This document shows positions 18,447 through 26,829 of a DNA stretch of 64,000 nucleotides, one piece after another. The stretch's first letter is position 1, and every line of letters starts with the position of its first letter. Where the stretch lies: positions 1-64,000 of the forward strand of contig JAICSO010000011.1 in assembly GCA_025936825.1 (NCBI GenBank), given 5' to 3'. The notes under the pieces are model-generated. The model was not told where the DNA came from, made no database searches, and was given only the letters and a program-made list of their open reading frames with translations. This DNA comes from Terriglobales bacterium (GTDB taxonomy: Bacteria; Acidobacteriota; Terriglobia; Terriglobales; Acidobacteriaceae). The position numbers and the translations under genes were made by a program.

Positions 18447-18544
18447 CTTGTCCTCAGAAAGCGGACTTTCAGAGTAGACGGCGATGGAAGTCACAAAGTT
18501 TCAATTTCTGTGGTCCGCCGGGCGTGACGCGAAGGCATTCGCCT

Positions 18545-20203
18545 TTACGGCTGCGGATGCTGGTTGAAGAAATCCCAGATAATGTCGTTCTCGTAACCGG
18601 TGCCCCGGGGCGGCGTGGAGTTGGGGAAATCAGCGCGGAGCTGCGCATTGTAGGCTGTAGATCGGGAGTTAGAGATGTCAATATTGTTGTACGACTGGTG
18701 CTGCCCTCCAAACATGCGATAGGCGTAAACGACAACTCCTTCATCGCAACCTGTTGCATGCTTGTAAGACTCGGAACTCCTTCGGCAGCCACGCCCCTCT
18801 CCGGCCACAAAATTGCTCTTCTGGCACATCGGGCTCTGGCCAGCGACATACGGACAGAAGGGTTTATCGTTCGGTGTCCTCTTGGAGCAATGAAACATCT
18901 TGGCGTAAAAATCGAAGGATTCGCCGAGATTCGGCGCATTATTTAAAATCCCCGGGGCGGGCCCGCTGCAATCCGATGTGTACGGATCATCCGTTCCCAT
19001 CATGATGAACATCGACACCGGATAGTTCATCTGAGGAGTCGGTAAATTGAGAGGGGGAAACGACCACGCCTGCGGATAATTCGAGGCGGGATTACAAGGC
19101 AAACCCGTCCTGCCATGGCAAACGTCATGATCGGTTCCGTATGTATTTCCCGGCGCTTGCGACGCGGAAGCCACCAGCGCGCCATCTTCCACAATGACAC
19201 GACTCTCGAGCATGGTGCCGGCGGATTGCCCGGTAAGGTGATTGCGCTTTGGGTCGAGATGCAGATTTGTGCTGAAGTCACTCAAAATAGCCCAGGCCAG
19301 GCCGGAATCGTCGGGAGATGCTTCCAAGGGTTCATGGATACCTCCACTCGCCGGCCAAAACCCGTTCCAACTTTGTTTTCCTCCTCTGTTAAGTGCGCCT
19401 TGAGGACATGCCACCACCCAGCCATGCCGGTCCACTTCATTTTTCCAATCTCCATTCATCAGGGTGCCGCAATCGCCGGATGAGCCACCCGCCCCGTGAA
19501 AATACAAAATGCCACCCTTCGTGCCGTTTGCAACAAATCCTCTTCCGATGTGAAAAATGACTTGCCGATAGCACGGACCATCCGCCACACCGATGTTCGG
19601 CCGGCATCGTTCCTCAATCCCATTGTGGAAGAGGTGATAGTACACAGTCTTGTCGCCCGGGGTGGCGATCAGCATCTGCCAATTCACAGGTGCGCTCGAG
19701 CTTGGCGGCCCGCCGGTTACAGTCCAGTGCACGTTGCGGCTTGCAGTAATTTTGGCTGAGCCGGACTCTTTCGGTTCCTGCTGCGAGATAGCTTTGACCT
19801 CGAAAGTTGATGGATTGGGCAGTACAAGTGGCGCGGTGTAGTCACCATCCTTGGTAATCGACCCATACTGAGACCACGTTCCCGGTTGATAGCACGTGTT
19901 GCCGCTGCAAATCTGCCAGTTGACCTTCTGTTCGGCCGTTCCTCGAACCCTGGCGGCAAAATGCTGCTTACCAGCATTTCGTAAGGTGCTGTCTGCAACG
20001 TTCACAGTGGCTGTCGCCGGGGATACCGTAACCGAGATGGCATCCGCCGTGACCTGGGATGAATTTCCCTGGGCTGCTGGCCCAAGTAAACACAGCGCGA
20101 CACATCCAACATTGGACATTACAAACATTACTGCCACGGTGGCCGTCCACACGGAACTGCGGGGCACTAACCACAACAGAGAATTGAATCGAATGTATTT
20201 CAT
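18545..20203 (-). CDS. Secreted alpha/beta-hydrolase (PHB-depolymerase/esterase-like) with Ig-like N-terminal region
   Basis: About 552 residues. The N-terminal hydrophobic export segment (TATVAVMFVMSNVGCVALCL) is followed by an Ig-like region (ISVTVSPATATV, VNWQICSG) typical of secreted acidobacterial proteins, then a hydrolase domain. Catalytic features: GGILYFHGAGGSSGDC (oxyanion-hole loop), nucleophile elbow LTGQSAGTM, and FGGQHQSYN as a likely catalytic His. Many Cys residues suggest disulfides. The arrangement resembles LpqC/PHB depolymerase-type esterases; the substrate is unknown. ATG 20203 is preferred over GTG 20215. Confidence 0.8.
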   Translation of the reverse strand: MKYIRFNSLLWLVPRSSVWTATVAVMFVMSNVGCVALCLLGPAAQGNSSQVTADAISVTVSPATATVNVADSTLRNAGKQHFAARVRGTAEQKVNWQICSGNTCYQPGTWSQYGSITKDGDYTAPLVLPNPSTFEVKAISQQEPKESGSAKITASRNVHWTVTGGPPSSSAPVNWQMLIATPGDKTVYYHLFHNGIEERCRPNIGVADGPCYRQVIFHIGRGFVANGTKGGILYFHGAGGSSGDCGTLMNGDWKNEVDRHGWVVACPQGALNRGGKQSWNGFWPASGGIHEPLEASPDDSGLAWAILSDFSTNLHLDPKRNHLTGQSAGTMLESRVIVEDGALVASASQAPGNTYGTDHDVCHGRTGLPCNPASNYPQAWSFPPLNLPTPQMNYPVSMFIMMGTDDPYTSDCSGPAPGILNNAPNLGESFDFYAKMFHCSKRTPNDKPFCPYVAGQSPMCQKSNFVAGEGRGCRRSSESYKHATGCDEGVVVYAYRMFGGQHQSYNNIDISNSRSTAYNAQLRADFPNSTPPRGTGYENDIIWDFFNQHPQP

Positions 20204-20285
20204 GGTCACTCGCACAACGATGTCGTAAAAGCGGCTCCGCCCACAGACTTAGTGTCGTTCAGATGGTTTTCAACATCAATATCGC

Positions 20286-20780
20286 ATGGACACTCTCGCC
20301 ATCTTTCAGAAACTGGCGCACTACAACCGGATTGCGAATCAGCGGCTTTATGAATCTTGCGCCCAACTCCCCGAAGAGGAGTACCGTCTCCAGCGAGCTG
20401 GCTCCTTTGGAAGCATTCACGCATTGCTGAACCACGGCCTGCTTGCCGACCGAATCTGGATGTCGCGTTTTTCGGGCGGCGGCGAAACTACGCCACCGCT
20501 TAATACGGTTCTATACCAAGATTTTCCGATGCTGCGAAGCGCGCGGGAGCAAGACGATCTAGCGATGGAAAAGTTCTTTCAGAACGCGCCTGCGAGTTTC
20601 CTCACGCAGCGATTGTCATATACAAACAGCAAAGGCGTGCATTACGAAGAAGCACCCGTTCCGGCCGCGCTGCACATGTTCAATCACCAGACGCACCATC
20701 GTGGACAGGTGCACGTCATGTTGAGCCAGTGTGGGGTGCAGCCGCCATCGCTGGACATGCACAGGATTCTGAATCCGTAA
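20286..20780 (+). CDS. DinB-family protein
   Basis: 164 residues of the DinB four-helix metal-binding fold: MDTLAIFQKLAHYNRIANQR, then SIHALLNHGLLADRIWMSRF (first His) and MFNHQTHHRGQVHVMLSQCG (His pair), the usual HxxxH spacing. DinB proteins are mostly uncharacterised metal-dependent enzymes, some thiol-dependent. It stands alone, divergent from the esterase with 82 bp between them. Confidence 0.9.
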   Translation: MDTLAIFQKLAHYNRIANQRLYESCAQLPEEEYRLQRAGSFGSIHALLNHGLLADRIWMSRFSGGGETTPPLNTVLYQDFPMLRSAREQDDLAMEKFFQNAPASFLTQRLSYTNSKGVHYEEAPVPAALHMFNHQTHHRGQVHVMLSQCGVQPPSLDMHRILNP

Positions 20781-20806
20781 TCACAGCGGACCGTGGATTT
20801 GTCAGA

Positions 20807-20878
20807 CGGGAGGGCTTTCAGCGGTGCCGTAACTCAAACTATTCTGCATACGGCACTGCTGAAAGCTGTGCCCTCCCG
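20807..20878. repeat. Large imperfect inverted repeat (possible bidirectional terminator or dispersed repeat)
   Basis: The left arm CGGGAGGGC plus TTTCAGCGGTGCCGTA (20807-20831) pairs with 20849-20878, whose complement reads CGGGAGGGCACAGC then TTTCAGCAGTGCCGTA. The right arm carries about 5 extra bases. It lies between convergent genes (dinB and DUF92), where a shared terminator would fit. Confidence 0.7.
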
Positions 20879-20913
20879 ATCTCGTAGTGGAATTCGTCAC
20901 TAACCAAGCATCT

Positions 20914-21657
20914 TCAATTGGCAATAAGCCATGCGAGAGTTGCCGCGGCTAGCGTCGAGAGAAAGTTCACCCCGTTATTTCCCAAGGCACCTTTCCGTTC
21001 CAGGGTCGCGCCGAGGAGGCTGTCCACGAGCGTTCCGAGGATTGCAGCCGCGATGCAACGGGGACCAGTTCGAAATGCATAGAGTCGGGTAGCGCCGCCG
21101 ACCATACTGACCACTGAAGCGGCGGATAGAGCAACGAGGGTCCCGAGCCACGTGATCGCACCATCGGTCCCGGGAGGAACCGTTTCCCAGGTTGTTACCA
21201 GGCGCGGAGTGCCGCCCAGGAAGGTCCCTATCTCACTTGAAAGGGTATCAGCGGCGACCTCGCTCAGCGCCGCAGCCATTGCCAGCAGGAATCGTGGATC
21301 ATGTACCCAGACATAGAGCAGTGCTGCCACAGCCGGTACACCGAGATTGGCCAGCACCTGCCCGGCGTTTCTCCCGCTGCGCCGTTCTGCCGAGCCCAGC
21401 TGCTGTTTACGCCGATAACCGAGACGGGTCCCCGCCCAGGTAATCACGAAAACCGTGCATAGGGCGGCGAATCCGCCCCAGCCAGCGGCGAGCATCAGAA
21501 CGAAACAAACCGCACCGCCAACAACCGCCCCGGCCGTTGTTACCCCGCGCAAGAGGTGCGCAGCCGCGGCAAAACCTACCGTCGTGAGCCCAAAAACCGC
21601 AATTTGAGTGCAAGATGGAGGTAGTAAAACGGCAGCGAATAACTGTAAATTACTCAT
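20914..21657 (-). CDS. DUF92-family integral membrane protein
   Basis: About 247 residues with six or more hydrophobic segments. Family hallmarks: LTTVGFAAAAHLLRGVTTAG, then RNAGQVLANLGVPAV, SEVAADTLSSEIGTFLGG and GNNGVNFLSTLAAA. Function is not established; some distant relatives act in isoprenoid or lipid metabolism. ATG 21657 is used; a GTG at 21666 would add three residues. Confidence 0.88.
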   Translation of the reverse strand: MSNLQLFAAVLLPPSCTQIAVFGLTTVGFAAAAHLLRGVTTAGAVVGGAVCFVLMLAAGWGGFAALCTVFVITWAGTRLGYRRKQQLGSAERRSGRNAGQVLANLGVPAVAALLYVWVHDPRFLLAMAAALSEVAADTLSSEIGTFLGGTPRLVTTWETVPPGTDGAITWLGTLVALSAASVVSMVGGATRLYAFRTGPRCIAAAILGTLVDSLLGATLERKGALGNNGVNFLSTLAAATLAWLIAN

Positions 21658-21901
21658 TTCAGACACTTAACAACACGCCATGTAGGCGCGCTGAACCAGG
21701 AGGCGCCGCATCAATGCTGTAAACACCACATATGGGGAGGCGCAAACCACGGCCCCAGTTATCTTGCTTCGAGATTCGATTACCTGCACAATTCCAGTGC
21801 ATCAAAGTGCCTGGGCTAGTCTAAACTGCTACCCGGCGTTTCTTGGCTCTGGCAAGATTTTGCGCGCCACCAATGGCGCGCACAACTCGAGGGAAACACT
21901 C

Positions 21902-22732
21902 ATGGCCGCTTCCGTCTGGTCGGGATATCTGACATTTGGCTTGATCTCAATGCCGGTGCGACTTTTTTCAGGCGCGCGCAGTTCTGGCATCTCTTTCAAT
22001 CAACTGCACCGCACCGATCTCCACCGCGTCAAGCAGCAACTCATTTGCCCTCTCGATAACCAGGTGCTTGAGCGCAGCGACATCGTGAAAGGCTACGAGT
22101 ATCGCAAAGGCGAGTACGTCGTCATCGATCCCGAAGAGATCAAGAAGATCGAGCCCAAGACCGCAAAGACGATGGAAATTCTGGAGTTCGTGAAGTCCAG
22201 CGACGTCGATCCCGTCTATTTTGACGCCTCGTATTACATGCTGCCCGAAGAGGCCGGACGACGACCCTATGCGCTTTTAACCAAAGCACTAGAGGAAAGC
22301 GAATACGTAGCCATCGCCAAGCTCACCATGCACAACCGCGAGTACACGGTGTTTTTGCGTCCTCACGAGGGCGGACTAATGCTCCACACCATGTATTACG
22401 AGGAGGAAGTGCGCAAGGTGGAAGGCTTTGGAGCACCGGACGTGGAGCTCAAGGATGCCGAGGTCAAAGTCGCGCACCAACTGATAGAAGCGCTGGCCGC
22501 AAAGTGGGAGCCCGAAAAATTTAAGGACGAATTCCAGGAAAACCTTCGCCAGTTGATCGAAACCAAGCTGGAAGGCGGCGAAGTTGCCGAGGTCGAAAAA
22601 CCGAAGAAACTGGCGCCCGTGGTCGATCTGATGGCCGCCCTAAAGCAGAGCTTGGCGCAAATGGAAGGCAAGAAGAAACCTGCGGCTACAGTGCCCGAGG
22701 CTCCGGCGGCCAGAAAGCGCACGCGAAAATAG
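21902..22732 (+). CDS. ku: Bacterial Ku protein (non-homologous end joining)
   Basis: 276 residues beginning MAASVWSGYLTFGLISMPVR, the usual bacterial Ku N-terminus. Ku forms a homodimeric ring on double-strand ends and recruits LigD. Further core motifs: ICPLDNQVLERSDIVKGYEY, then FVKSSDVDPVYFDASYYMLP and YTVFLRPHEGGLMLHTMYY. The C-terminus is Lys/Pro-rich and basic (ending APAARKRTRK), as in Ku proteins with DNA-binding tails. ATG 21902 has GAGGGAA upstream; the frame opens at 21764, but the extra 46 residues are unlike Ku. No ligD is visible in the window. Confidence 0.95.
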   Translation: MAASVWSGYLTFGLISMPVRLFSGARSSGISFNQLHRTDLHRVKQQLICPLDNQVLERSDIVKGYEYRKGEYVVIDPEEIKKIEPKTAKTMEILEFVKSSDVDPVYFDASYYMLPEEAGRRPYALLTKALEESEYVAIAKLTMHNREYTVFLRPHEGGLMLHTMYYEEEVRKVEGFGAPDVELKDAEVKVAHQLIEALAAKWEPEKFKDEFQENLRQLIETKLEGGEVAEVEKPKKLAPVVDLMAALKQSLAQMEGKKKPAATVPEAPAARKRTRK

Positions 22733-22882
22733 GCAGTTTTTCAGCAAACATAGATTGGGCGGCAGAACTTTGCCCCGCAAATCAACTTCTTTGTTCAATC
22801 GTCGCTTTTCCTGCATCCTACTCGGTAGCGCGTATCGCGTTTCACCTTTAAAATAAAAGCTTTTCAGGCGAGTAAAGACTAG

Positions 22883-24619
22883 ATGACTTCTGCTTATCGT
22901 TGCTGGCGGGAGGACGCGCGTTTGCGCGTTCAGTTCCCTATACGCATAGCCCTGCCGATTTTGCTTGTCCTCTTGGGCGTCAGTTGCGGCGATGTCTACC
23001 GCCCGGTGGCATTGCCGATTCCCGGGGCTTCACCGTCCCCCGCACCCATCGGACATATCTCGGCAATCTCCACAAACGGGACTGGGCAAGCGAACCCGTT
23101 CCTGAACTCCGGATCGTTTAGCCGGATTGATGTGGCCGGCGACTCGGTTGCCTCGGCTGGTTCTACAGGTCTGGCGCCGACGCATGCCATGCTCACGAAT
23201 AGTGGCCGACTCTATATCGCGAATAGCGGCGATGACACCATTTCGATCAGCGCGCTCACAGCCACCACGCAAGGCACGACCATCAACCTAGTGCAGCTTT
23301 GTGACAGCCTTGGTTGCCCCCCCATCACCCCGATCTTCGTGAACAGTACCGAAGCGAACCGGGTGTACGTCGCTGACGCTGGAAACGGCTCCATTTCTGT
23401 GATCGACACGTCGCTCAACGTGGTCGCGAACACCTTTGCGGTCTCTCCAGCCAATGTGGGCAGCCCATTGCCCTCGCCGGATCGGGTGTCACAGCCAATC
23501 GCGCTTGCGGAATTGCCGAACGGAACGAAGATCTACTCGGCGAATCAAGGTACGAACTCAGTTTCCAGTATCAATACCCAGGATGGGACGATTAATCGCT
23601 TGATCTCTTTGAGCGCGGCTCCTGTCTGGATTGTCGCCAATGTGGACAACACGCACGTGTACGTGCTCGACAGTGCGGATACTATCTCGGTGATCGACGC
23701 GACTACTGACACCATTGTCTCGTCTGTTTCCGCAGGGTCTGCCGGCGGCAATCTGAACCAACTGGTTTACGAACCGGTGACAAACCGCGTATTTGCCACA
23801 GATGCGAATTCTCCTCAGCCAGCACTGGCATTGTTCGATGTTGCAAGTCAGGGAAATCTGCCGAACAGTACTCTTGTCCCACATGGGCCAGGAAAAGCGC
23901 CAATCGCGGTCGCGACAGGATCGACATGCGCCAGCGTTCCAGTTCCCACTTCTGTGACCGTGCTTGGGGACGGCAGCCGCGCCTACGTCGCCAGCTATCA
24001 AAATGACGGGACTCAAATATGTACTCAGGCGACGGTCGTTGATACCGGCACAGGGCTGGTCACAAAGACGATTCCGCTGTCACAGACGGCACTCTCCCCT
24101 GCCGTCCTGACACAGACGAACTGTGATCTTGCACGCTTCCGGGTGTTCGCTGCGTCCTCTACTGGCGGAGCAAACAGCAACTTCAAGGTGTACGTATCGC
24201 AGTGCGATGCCGGAACAGTCGGGATCATTGATGCGTTCGCACTTGGCAGCGGACCGAATCCGCACCCGGCGGATTGGTTTTCCGGTTGGGTTCCGGCAGT
24301 AGTGAGTTCATTCCCATCATCGCAGGTGAGCATCTCTGCCGTCTCCGCGCCGCAGGTGAAATCCTGCCCAGCGGCTGCCCCCGCTGCTGTGACCTATAAC
24401 TATTCGCTTTTGAGTGGACCAGTGCTTCAACCCGGAATGACGGTGTACGTCACGGGAATGAAGAATAGCGCCAACGATGGTGCTTTCCCGATCACCGCAG
24501 CTACTTCGTCGACTTTCACCGTAAACAATTCTTGTCCGGCCGTCGACAGTTCCGCCCAGAGCGGCAACGGATCAGTCATACCGCCGCAGAACCCTGTCTT
24601 TCTGGTTCCTGGGGCTTGA
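22883..24619 (+). CDS. Secreted beta-propeller (YncE/YVTN-repeat) protein, possible lipoprotein
   Basis: 578 residues. A hydrophobic segment IALPILLVLLGVSCGDV ends in a Cys that could be a lipobox (non-ideal). The middle part repeats a blade pattern: LYIANSGDDTISI, then VYVADAGNGSISVIDTSLN, IYSANQGTNSVSSI, VYVLDSADTISVIDATTD and AYVASYQNDGTQ. This is the seven-bladed YncE/YVTN fold. The last 120 residues are separate and Ser/Val-rich. Such proteins are exported and mediate binding; the ligand is unknown. It converges on the cheX end of the chemosensory operon. Confidence 0.82.
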   Translation: MTSAYRCWREDARLRVQFPIRIALPILLVLLGVSCGDVYRPVALPIPGASPSPAPIGHISAISTNGTGQANPFLNSGSFSRIDVAGDSVASAGSTGLAPTHAMLTNSGRLYIANSGDDTISISALTATTQGTTINLVQLCDSLGCPPITPIFVNSTEANRVYVADAGNGSISVIDTSLNVVANTFAVSPANVGSPLPSPDRVSQPIALAELPNGTKIYSANQGTNSVSSINTQDGTINRLISLSAAPVWIVANVDNTHVYVLDSADTISVIDATTDTIVSSVSAGSAGGNLNQLVYEPVTNRVFATDANSPQPALALFDVASQGNLPNSTLVPHGPGKAPIAVATGSTCASVPVPTSVTVLGDGSRAYVASYQNDGTQICTQATVVDTGTGLVTKTIPLSQTALSPAVLTQTNCDLARFRVFAASSTGGANSNFKVYVSQCDAGTVGIIDAFALGSGPNPHPADWFSGWVPAVVSSFPSSQVSISAVSAPQVKSCPAAAPAAVTYNYSLLSGPVLQPGMTVYVTGMKNSANDGAFPITAATSSTFTVNNSCPAVDSSAQSGNGSVIPPQNPVFLVPGA

Positions 24620-24652
24620 TGCAAACAGTTGAATGAAAGTGTGACGGAATGG

Positions 24653-24674
24653 AATCGAGTCTCAGCTCGATTTT
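24653..24674 (+). terminator. Weak hairpin after the beta-propeller gene
   Basis: AATCGAG (24653-24659), a 6-base loop, CTCGATT (24666-24672), running into a short T stretch ending at 24674. The position, between two convergent genes, fits a terminator, but the T-tract is short. Confidence 0.4.
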
Positions 24675-24725
24675 GCTGGTCGATTCGGGCGATTGATATG
24701 CATCCGGGCAGGTCGCCGAATTTCC

Positions 24726-25220
24726 CTACGCCCCAACTGCAGACGCCTGGGCTGTCGGATTGTGATAGCGCAGGGCAATGTTCATAAAGACGGGCCCGTC
24801 CGCAGTATCGAAGCACAGAACCAGAGCCTCAGTATCTTCCGTGCTCTTCGGCCCCTGCTCGGAGGTGTGGAGCGCGGGCGGGTGCACGCGGAACTTGAAA
24901 CCCTGATCATTCAGTACGGCCACGGCGTTGCCGATGACTTGATTGGCGAGTTCGCAAACGGCTTCGCGCACCAATCCGTCGGTTTCCGGCAGCTCGGTGC
25001 CGGCGAAATGGCTGGCTACGCGCGCAGCGGTCTTGGGCGCGAGATCGAAGATGATTCGACCTTCGATGTCTCCGCTCAATTCGATCATCGCCGCCACGCC
25101 TTTGAACCGATAGGCTTCCTCTTCCATGGAGAGGTTTTCAATCGCCATGGGGGACTGCAAGCCTTGCGACAATACGGCGTCGGCCGCATTGATAAACGGC
25201 TGGATCAACTCCATCTTCAT
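24726..25220 (-). CDS. cheX: CheX/CheC-like chemotaxis phosphatase
   Basis: 164 residues. MKMELIQPFINAADAVLSQG at the start, then the conserved GRIIFDLAPKTA and the phosphatase motif VREAVCELANQVIGNA, where Glu-x-x-Asn are the residues CheX uses to dephosphorylate CheY-P. Last gene of the che operon; its ATG lies 2 bp after the cheY stop, so it is tightly coupled to the regulator it should act on. Confidence 0.88.
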   Translation of the reverse strand: MKMELIQPFINAADAVLSQGLQSPMAIENLSMEEEAYRFKGVAAMIELSGDIEGRIIFDLAPKTAARVASHFAGTELPETDGLVREAVCELANQVIGNAVAVLNDQGFKFRVHPPALHTSEQGPKSTEDTEALVLCFDTADGPVFMNIALRYHNPTAQASAVGA

Positions 25221-25222
25221 GG

Positions 25223-25663
25223 TTAGGCCCCTGCGCCGGCAGCACTGGCAACTGCGCCGTCTTCTCCCAGCACGTACTTGATCACTTCGTAAAGTACTTC
25301 CGGCTTCACCGGCTTCTGCACAAAATGCCGTGCGCCGCGCTGCAATGCAGCAACAATGTTCTCCTGATATCCGACGGAGGACACCATCACCACGCGTGCT
25401 TCAGGGTTCTTCTGCACGATCTTTTCGGCAGCTTCGATCCCTTCCATCTGCGGCATGGTGATGTCCATGAGCACGATATCCGGTTTCAAGCGGTCGTATT
25501 CACTGATGGCGGTGAGACCGTCGCCCGCTTCTCCCGCTATCTGGCCTCCGAAGCTTTCAATGATCCGGCCCAGATTCTTGCGGGCGAAGACGGAGTCGTC
25601 CACGATCAGGTACTGGACGGCCTGTCCATCTTTGCTTCGCTTCACTGGTGCAAACTGCTCCAT
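25223..25663 (-). CDS. cheY: CheY-like single-domain response regulator
   Basis: 146 residues starting MEQFAPVKRSKDG at ATG 25663, with GGAGG/GGGGG immediately upstream as ribosome binding site. Receiver motifs: YLIVDDSVFARKNL (acidic pair), IVLMDITMPQMEG (phosphoacceptor Asp67), VMVSS and VQKPVKPE (conserved Lys). No output domain, so it acts by protein contact. It sits between cheB and the CheX-type phosphatase. A frame running upstream to 25882 is an overlap with cheB and is not used. Confidence 0.92.
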   Translation of the reverse strand: MEQFAPVKRSKDGQAVQYLIVDDSVFARKNLGRIIESFGGQIAGEAGDGLTAISEYDRLKPDIVLMDITMPQMEGIEAAEKIVQKNPEARVVMVSSVGYQENIVAALQRGARHFVQKPVKPEVLYEVIKYVLGEDGAVASAAGAGA

Positions 25664-25728
25664 ACCCCCTCCTCTGCTGCTAACTCGGTTCGAACCCCGG
25701 TCAAAATTCCCCCGGGTATAACAAAAAA

Positions 25729-26829
25729 TCATTCTTTGCCCGCGCTGGCGGCCTTGCTGCCCTGCTCCGCGCGTCCGGGCCGGCAGTGCGCCTGGATCGT
25801 CCCTGCGAGGGCATCCAAGTCGACCACGCGCATCGCGTGTCCGCGCTCGATAGCCGCCTTCGGCATCCCAAACACAACGCAAGACTGCTCGCCCTGAGCG
25901 ATTGTCATTCCACCTGCGGCTTTGAGCATGCCGAGACCGTTCGCGCCATCTTCGCCCATCCCGGTCATGAGGACGCCAACCGCTTTAGGACCAAACTCCT
26001 CGGCCACACTCTTGAACATCACATCGGCAGAGGGACGGTGTCCATTTACCTGCGGATCGTCGCTCAAGATCGCAATGTCGCCCAAAGGTAACTTCTTCAC
26101 CTTGATATGGCGGCTACCGGGGCAGATCAGAACTCGTCCGGCCTGCAACAGATCGCCCGATTGCGCCTCTTTGACATTTAGGGAGCAGCACTCGTCCAGG
26201 CGCCGCGCGAACATGTCGGTAAAACCCTCGGGCATGTGCTGCACGACCACGATACTGCCGGGAAAGTCTACCGGAAATTGTGCAAGCATGTACTGCAGCG
26301 ACTGCGGCCCTCCGGTCGAGATTCCGATCGCCACGATCCTGGTCGGCTCCTTGGGAGCTCCGGGCTTGCCTTTCGCACGAGGTACTGGCAGAGGCAGATC
26401 GAGTTCCGATTGAATCTGGATGCCTCGGCTCTGCGCTGCAGCCTTAATCTTCGAAATCAGCTCACGCGCGATCTCCTGCATGCGCGTCGAGACGTCGGTC
26501 GGCTTGGCAACGAAATCGAAAGCTCCCAATGACAGCGCTTTCAATGTCACAGAGGCACCCTGGGTGCTGTGCGAGCTGACGACAATCACGGGTACTCGAT
26601 GGCGACGCATGATCTCCTTCAGCATCTCCAGGCCACCCATGCCTGGCATTTCAAGATCGAGCGTCACAACTTGCGGGCGGAGTTCTTCGAGTTTCTTCAA
26701 ACCGAAGTTGCCATCAATGGCTGTCCCGACCACGTGAATCGAATTGTCCGTTTCGAGGATCTGCGGAATGACTTTGCGCATCAGCGCCGAATCATCGACA
26801 ACCAGCACGCGAATTGGCTTAGTGCTCAT
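25729..26829 (-). CDS. cheB: Chemotaxis protein-glutamate methylesterase/deamidase CheB
   Basis: 366 residues. N-terminal receiver (VLVVDDSALMRK, phosphoacceptor Asp58 in VVTLDLEMPGMGG) joined to the methylesterase domain. The catalytic triad is recognisable: Ser in AIGISTGGPQS, His in VVQHMPEGF, and Asp in MTGMGEDGANG. It removes methyl groups from receptor glutamates when phosphorylated by CheA. The start overlaps the cheA stop by 4 bp, indicating translational coupling. Confidence 0.97.
   Translation of the reverse strand: MSTKPIRVLVVDDSALMRKVIPQILETDNSIHVVGTAIDGNFGLKKLEELRPQVVTLDLEMPGMGGLEMLKEIMRRHRVPVIVVSSHSTQGASVTLKALSLGAFDFVAKPTDVSTRMQEIARELISKIKAAAQSRGIQIQSELDLPLPVPRAKGKPGAPKEPTRIVAIGISTGGPQSLQYMLAQFPVDFPGSIVVVQHMPEGFTDMFARRLDECCSLNVKEAQSGDLLQAGRVLICPGSRHIKVKKLPLGDIAILSDDPQVNGHRPSADVMFKSVAEEFGPKAVGVLMTGMGEDGANGLGMLKAAGGMTIAQGEQSCVVFGMPKAAIERGHAMRVVDLDALAGTIQAHCRPGRAEQGSKAASAGKE

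Noticed and set aside
24746-24800. tRNA-like folds in gaps
   Set aside because: No gap showed a cloverleaf with a T-arm GTTCRANNC and matching acceptor stem on inspection by eye.
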